A stretch of 64,000 nt of DNA, taken from the NCBI GenBank assembly GCA_029977705.1, contig JAPOKJ010000003.1, positions 100,593 through 164,592 of the forward strand, read 5' to 3'. The notes under the pieces were generated by a model, which saw only the letters and a program-made list of their open reading frames with translations, was not told the DNA's origin and did not search any database. The first letter of the stretch is position 1. Each line of letters opens with the position of its first letter. This DNA comes from Burkholderiales bacterium. GTDB lineage: Bacteria > Pseudomonadota > Gammaproteobacteria > Burkholderiales > Burkholderiaceae_E. This document shows, one piece after another, positions 60,970 through 64,000 of this stretch. The translations under genes were made by a program, and so were the position numbers.

Positions 60970-62219
60970 GTGCCCAACCCGTGACCTTTCCGCGCCACTG
61001 GCCGGCCGTTGGCGACAGCGAAAGCGGCTGGTCGGTGAACGAAGGCCGCCTGCAACTCGATGGTCGACCAGTGGATGACTGGATCGCTGGCCGACGCACG
61101 CCACTCTATCTCTACAGCCGCCACGTCATCGAAGCACAGGTGCGTCGCGTGCGCGACATTCTGCCGGCTGGCTGCGAACTGCATTACGCCCTCAAGGCCA
61201 ATCCCCATCCTCCCCTCGTGCAGTACCTGCGCGGCCTGGTCGATGGCGCCGATGTGGCCTCCGCTGGCGAGATGCAACTGGCGCTGGCTGCGGGCTTTGC
61301 GGCACAGCACATCGGCTTTGCCGGTCCCGGCAAACAGGCCAGTGAAATCGATCAGGCACGGCAGGCAGGCGTCACTGTCACCGCCGAATCGATGCGACAG
61401 ATCGAGGCGGTCGCCTCCGCCGGTGCCCGGAGCGTGGCCCTGCGGATCAACGCCGGCCAGCAGATGCGCGCCTCGGGCATGCGCATGGCGGGCGGTGCCT
61501 CCGCCTTCGGCATCGACAGCGAGCAAGTCGGCCAGGCCGTGGCGCTGGCCCAGGGCCTGGGCCTGCAGGTGTCCGGCCTGCACCTGTACGCCGGCAGCCA
61601 GAACCTCGAAGCCGGGCAGATCGCCGAAAACATCCGGCAGGCAGCCGATACCGCCTGCCAGGTCGCGCCCGCCCTCGGCGAGGGCTCACTGCACTGGGTC
61701 AATGTCGGCGGCGGCCTGGGCGTGCCCTATTTTCCTGGCGAGAAGGCGCTCGAGCTCGAACCCATTGCCGGCGCCCTGCAGCAGGCTGCGCAGCAGGTCG
61801 CCGCGCTCGGCGCACGCCTGCGTATCGAACTGGGCCGATACCTGGTGGCCGAGGCCGGTGTCTACCTGACCCGCATCATCGACGAGAAATGGTCCCGCGG
61901 CCGGCATTACCTGATCCTCGATGGCGGCCTGCATCATCACCAGGCCGCCTGCGGCAACTTCGGACAAGTCATCAAGCGCCCCTTCCCGATCGCCCTGAGC
62001 CGCAGCAGCGGCCGGCCCGCCGCACGCACCCCCCGGCGCGAGAACCACGACCTGGTCGGGCCCTTGTGCACGCCCATGGACAGCTTCGCGCGGGATCTGG
62101 AGCTCGAAGATGCCCAGCCCGGCGACCTGATGGCCATCTTCCGTAGCGGCGCCTATGGGGCCAGTGCCAGCCCGCAGGCCTTTCTCGGCCATGAGCCGGC
62201 GGGCGAATGGCTGGTCTGA
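60966..62219 (+). CDS. Pyridoxal-dependent decarboxylase, exosortase A system-associated
   Basis: A 417-residue group IV (alanine-racemase-fold) decarboxylase like diaminopimelate decarboxylase. The PLP lysine is Lys77 in YALKANPHP. VGGGLGVPY contributes to phosphate binding, and the C-terminal SGAYGASAS block with CTPMDSF is typical. In XrtA loci this family always travels with the ligase. It is not lysA in role, as far as can be inferred. Start overlaps the ligase stop (ATGA at 60966). Confidence 0.9.
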   Translation: MSAQPVTFPRHWPAVGDSESGWSVNEGRLQLDGRPVDDWIAGRRTPLYLYSRHVIEAQVRRVRDILPAGCELHYALKANPHPPLVQYLRGLVDGADVASAGEMQLALAAGFAAQHIGFAGPGKQASEIDQARQAGVTVTAESMRQIEAVASAGARSVALRINAGQQMRASGMRMAGGASAFGIDSEQVGQAVALAQGLGLQVSGLHLYAGSQNLEAGQIAENIRQAADTACQVAPALGEGSLHWVNVGGGLGVPYFPGEKALELEPIAGALQQAAQQVAALGARLRIELGRYLVAEAGVYLTRIIDEKWSRGRHYLILDGGLHHHQAACGNFGQVIKRPFPIALSRSSGRPAARTPRRENHDLVGPLCTPMDSFARDLELEDAQPGDLMAIFRSGAYGASASPQAFLGHEPAGEWLV

Positions 62220-62314
62220 GCGCGAATCCCTGCAAGAGGAGCGTTTTTCACAGCCAAAGCGCCCCTTTGAGGTCATACTCACAGCCCTGCAAGGTCCTTT
62301 GCCCGACCCCCGCC

Positions 62315-63193
62315 ATGTTCAAGACTGAACCCGAACCGACGCCCAAATCAGCGCAGCGCGAAGCCCTCGTCAATGCCTTCTCGGTTGATGTCGAGGACTA
62401 CTTCCAGGTCGCGGCCTTCGACGACGTCATCGCTCGCGACAGCTGGCCCTCCCGCGAATTGCGCGTCGAGCGCAATGTCGAGCAGATGCTGGCCCTGCTC
62501 GAGCGGCACGGCACCCGCGCCACCTTCTTCACCCTGGGCTGGGTCGCCGAACGGCTGCCCGGCATGATCCGCCGCATCGTTGCCGCCGGACATGAACTGG
62601 CCAACCACGGTTACGGCCACCAGCAGGTCACCCGCCTGAGCCGGGACGAATTCCGACAGGATGTCAGCAGCGCACGCCAGATCCTCGAAGATATCGGCGG
62701 CGTCCGGGTCATCGGCTATCGGGCGCCGAGCTTTTCCATCGGCGCAGGCAACCTGTGGGCCCATGAGGTGCTGGCCGAGACCGGCCACATCTACAGCTCG
62801 AGCGTCTATCCCGTCAAGACCGACCTCTATGGCATGCCCGATGCGCCACGCTTTGCCTGGCGCAGCCCTTGCGGCCTGATTGAAATACCCCCCAGCTCGA
62901 TCCGTATCGCGGGCCGAAACTTTCCCGCCTCTGGCGGCGGCTATTTCAGGTTGCTGCCCCTGGCCCTCTCACGCTGGGGCTTTCGCCGCATCAATGCCGA
63001 ACAGCAGGCGGCCATCTTCTACTGTCACCCCTGGGAGATCGATCCCGACCAGCCCCGCATCGCCGATGCGCGCCTCAAATCACGCTTTCGCCACTATGTG
63101 AATCTTTCCAGCAACCTGGGCAAGATCGACCGGCTGCTGGCGACTTCGAAATGGGACAGGATGGACCGGGTATATGGGGGCTTGTTGGGCTGA
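62315..63193 (+). CDS. Polysaccharide deacetylase, XrtA/PEP-CTERM locus subfamily
   Basis: A 292-residue NodB-homology deacetylase. NAFSVDVEDYFQVAAF near residue 17 carries the catalytic/metal Asp pair, and HELANHGYGHQQVTRL the metal histidines. IGYRAPSFSIG and the late FYCHPWEID complete the NodB motifs. It lacks a signal peptide, as usual for this subfamily. It probably removes acetyl groups from an exopolysaccharide intermediate. Start is ATG 62315, 95 bp after the decarboxylase. Confidence 0.92.
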   Translation: MFKTEPEPTPKSAQREALVNAFSVDVEDYFQVAAFDDVIARDSWPSRELRVERNVEQMLALLERHGTRATFFTLGWVAERLPGMIRRIVAAGHELANHGYGHQQVTRLSRDEFRQDVSSARQILEDIGGVRVIGYRAPSFSIGAGNLWAHEVLAETGHIYSSSVYPVKTDLYGMPDAPRFAWRSPCGLIEIPPSSIRIAGRNFPASGGGYFRLLPLALSRWGFRRINAEQQAAIFYCHPWEIDPDQPRIADARLKSRFRHYVNLSSNLGKIDRLLATSKWDRMDRVYGGLLG

Positions 63194-63235
63194 GGGCGGG
63201 GCCAGTGGCCTGCCCGCAGAACCATTCCCGCGGAA

Positions 63236-64000
63236 TCAGGGCGCCGGCGTCTCGAGCATCGCCTTGACCAGTCGGGCCTGATACGCCCACTTCAATTCCC
63301 CCCAGGGGGAAATCCGAGCCAGCCTCAAACGGTCTGTGGACCTGCTGTTGACGCCTCCACCCGTCGCGAACGCATACCGGACGCGATCCTCGAGGATGCG
63401 GCAATGACGGTCCTCGAAATCATCCCCATAGCGTCCGTTGGGATAGGCAAAAAGGGTCGGTCGCTGACCCAGCATGGTCTCCAGGTCATCAATGCTTCCC
63501 TGGATTTCATCCACCGAATCCCTGTCATCGAGCATGCGAAGAATCGGATGATTGCGGGTATGCGCACCGATCGCAATGCCGAGACCGGCAGTCTGCCGGA
63601 TCTGCAATTCGCTCATCATGCGCACGGAATGGCGGCCCGGCTCGCACAGGCGCTCCACCACGCCGACCAGTTCCTCACGCTCGGCCAGACTGCGATATTT
63701 GACGTAGGGCACGATGCGCGCCAGGGCCTGACGTTTTTCATCGATGCTGGCTATCCTGAAGCGGCCCAGGTTCATCATCGAAAGATCGATCTCACGCTTG
63801 TGGCTCAAGCGGATCGCCTCGTTCAGTCGATCGTTGAACATCAGCCGAGGTCCAAGGAAGCGGGTGGCAATGAAATACACCGCAGGGATTTTCAGCTCAT
63901 GCAGGATCGGATTGACGACGTCGAAATTCTCTTCGTAGCCATCATCGAGGGTCAAGGCAGCCGCCCTGTGCGGCAGGTTTCCTGAATACAGGCGCTCGCA
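63236..64000 (-). CDS. Polysaccharide deacetylase (NodB domain), 5' end outside window
   Basis: About 254 residues are visible on the minus strand; the frame continues through the window edge, with the segment NLPHRAAALTLDDGYEEN leading into the catalytic T-L-D-D-G motif. The internal methionine-like codon at 63955 is a TTG and not the start. IAIGAHTRNHPIL carries the metal histidines, and LFAYPNGRYGDDFEDRH the substrate region. It converges with the XrtA deacetylase 42 bp away. Function: deacetylation of a polysaccharide, probably in the same locus. Confidence 0.9.
   Translation of the reverse strand, partial: CERLYSGNLPHRAAALTLDDGYEENFDVVNPILHELKIPAVYFIATRFLGPRLMFNDRLNEAIRLSHKREIDLSMMNLGRFRIASIDEKRQALARIVPYVKYRSLAEREELVGVVERLCEPGRHSVRMMSELQIRQTAGLGIAIGAHTRNHPILRMLDDRDSVDEIQGSIDDLETMLGQRPTLFAYPNGRYGDDFEDRHCRILEDRVRYAFATGGGVNSRSTDRLRLARISPWGELKWAYQARLVKAMLETPAP

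Overview
This is a GC-rich bacterial window. Three Bug-type periplasmic receptors with one TctA/TctB set, a PEP-CTERM/exosortase-A style exopolysaccharide locus, and many dehydrogenases and dioxygenases for organic acids point to a betaproteobacterium, probably of the order Burkholderiales. That placement is an inference. No insertion sequence, phage or CRISPR array was seen.

Layout: (1) The window opens inside tRNA-Ala(CGC). A minus-strand hydrolase / Bug receptor / aspartate-dehydrogenase-like operon then faces a GlxA-type AraC regulator coupled to a TauD-like dioxygenase, a tannase-family lipoprotein and a cyclase (0-8 kb). (2) A ModA-like protein and a Crp/Fnr regulator are divergent. They are followed by an RND efflux operon (9.6-15.6 kb) whose permease carries an in-frame TAA. 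(3) Acyl-CoA genes come next, then a secreted SGNH hydrolase with a PEP-CTERM tail behind a sigma-54-type promoter (15.7-19.6 kb). (4) A mixed block holds an acyltransferase, a second aspartate-dehydrogenase-like gene with a SulP permease, YeeE/YedE proteins, a VOC protein, a serine hydrolase, a MATE pump and a SCO-like protein (19.7-28 kb). (5) A complete-looking threonate-type operon follows: ltnD, TRAP dctPQM, otnK, otnC, otnI (28.2-35 kb). (6) A minus-strand operon encodes a PEP-CTERM protein, a PrsT-like TPR lipoprotein and an MscS channel, again behind a sigma-54-type promoter (35-39.6 kb). (7) Amino-acid and organic-acid genes follow: an FAD oxidoreductase, an aminotransferase/UPF0261/HAD operon, psd, and iclR-tctCBA (40-49.7 kb). 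(8) A DUF1513 protein, a Bug/acylating aldehyde dehydrogenase/thioesterase operon, and an Mla-type ABC lipid-transport operon occupy 49.9-58 kb. (9) The right end is the edge of an exosortase-A (XrtA) exopolysaccharide locus: acyl carrier protein, acetyltransferase, acyl-CoA ligase, PLP decarboxylase and two polysaccharide deacetylases, the last cut by the window edge.

The main theme is a dispersed PEP-CTERM/XrtA system. Two target proteins, a PrsT-like lipoprotein and part of the XrtA biosynthetic locus lie in one 64 kb window. Both target genes have well-formed -24/-12 promoters and a GTGA-N6-TCAC palindrome upstream. Other points of note are the interrupted RND permease, several symmetric or repeated candidate operators between divergent genes, and a 33-bp tandem duplication over a stop codon.
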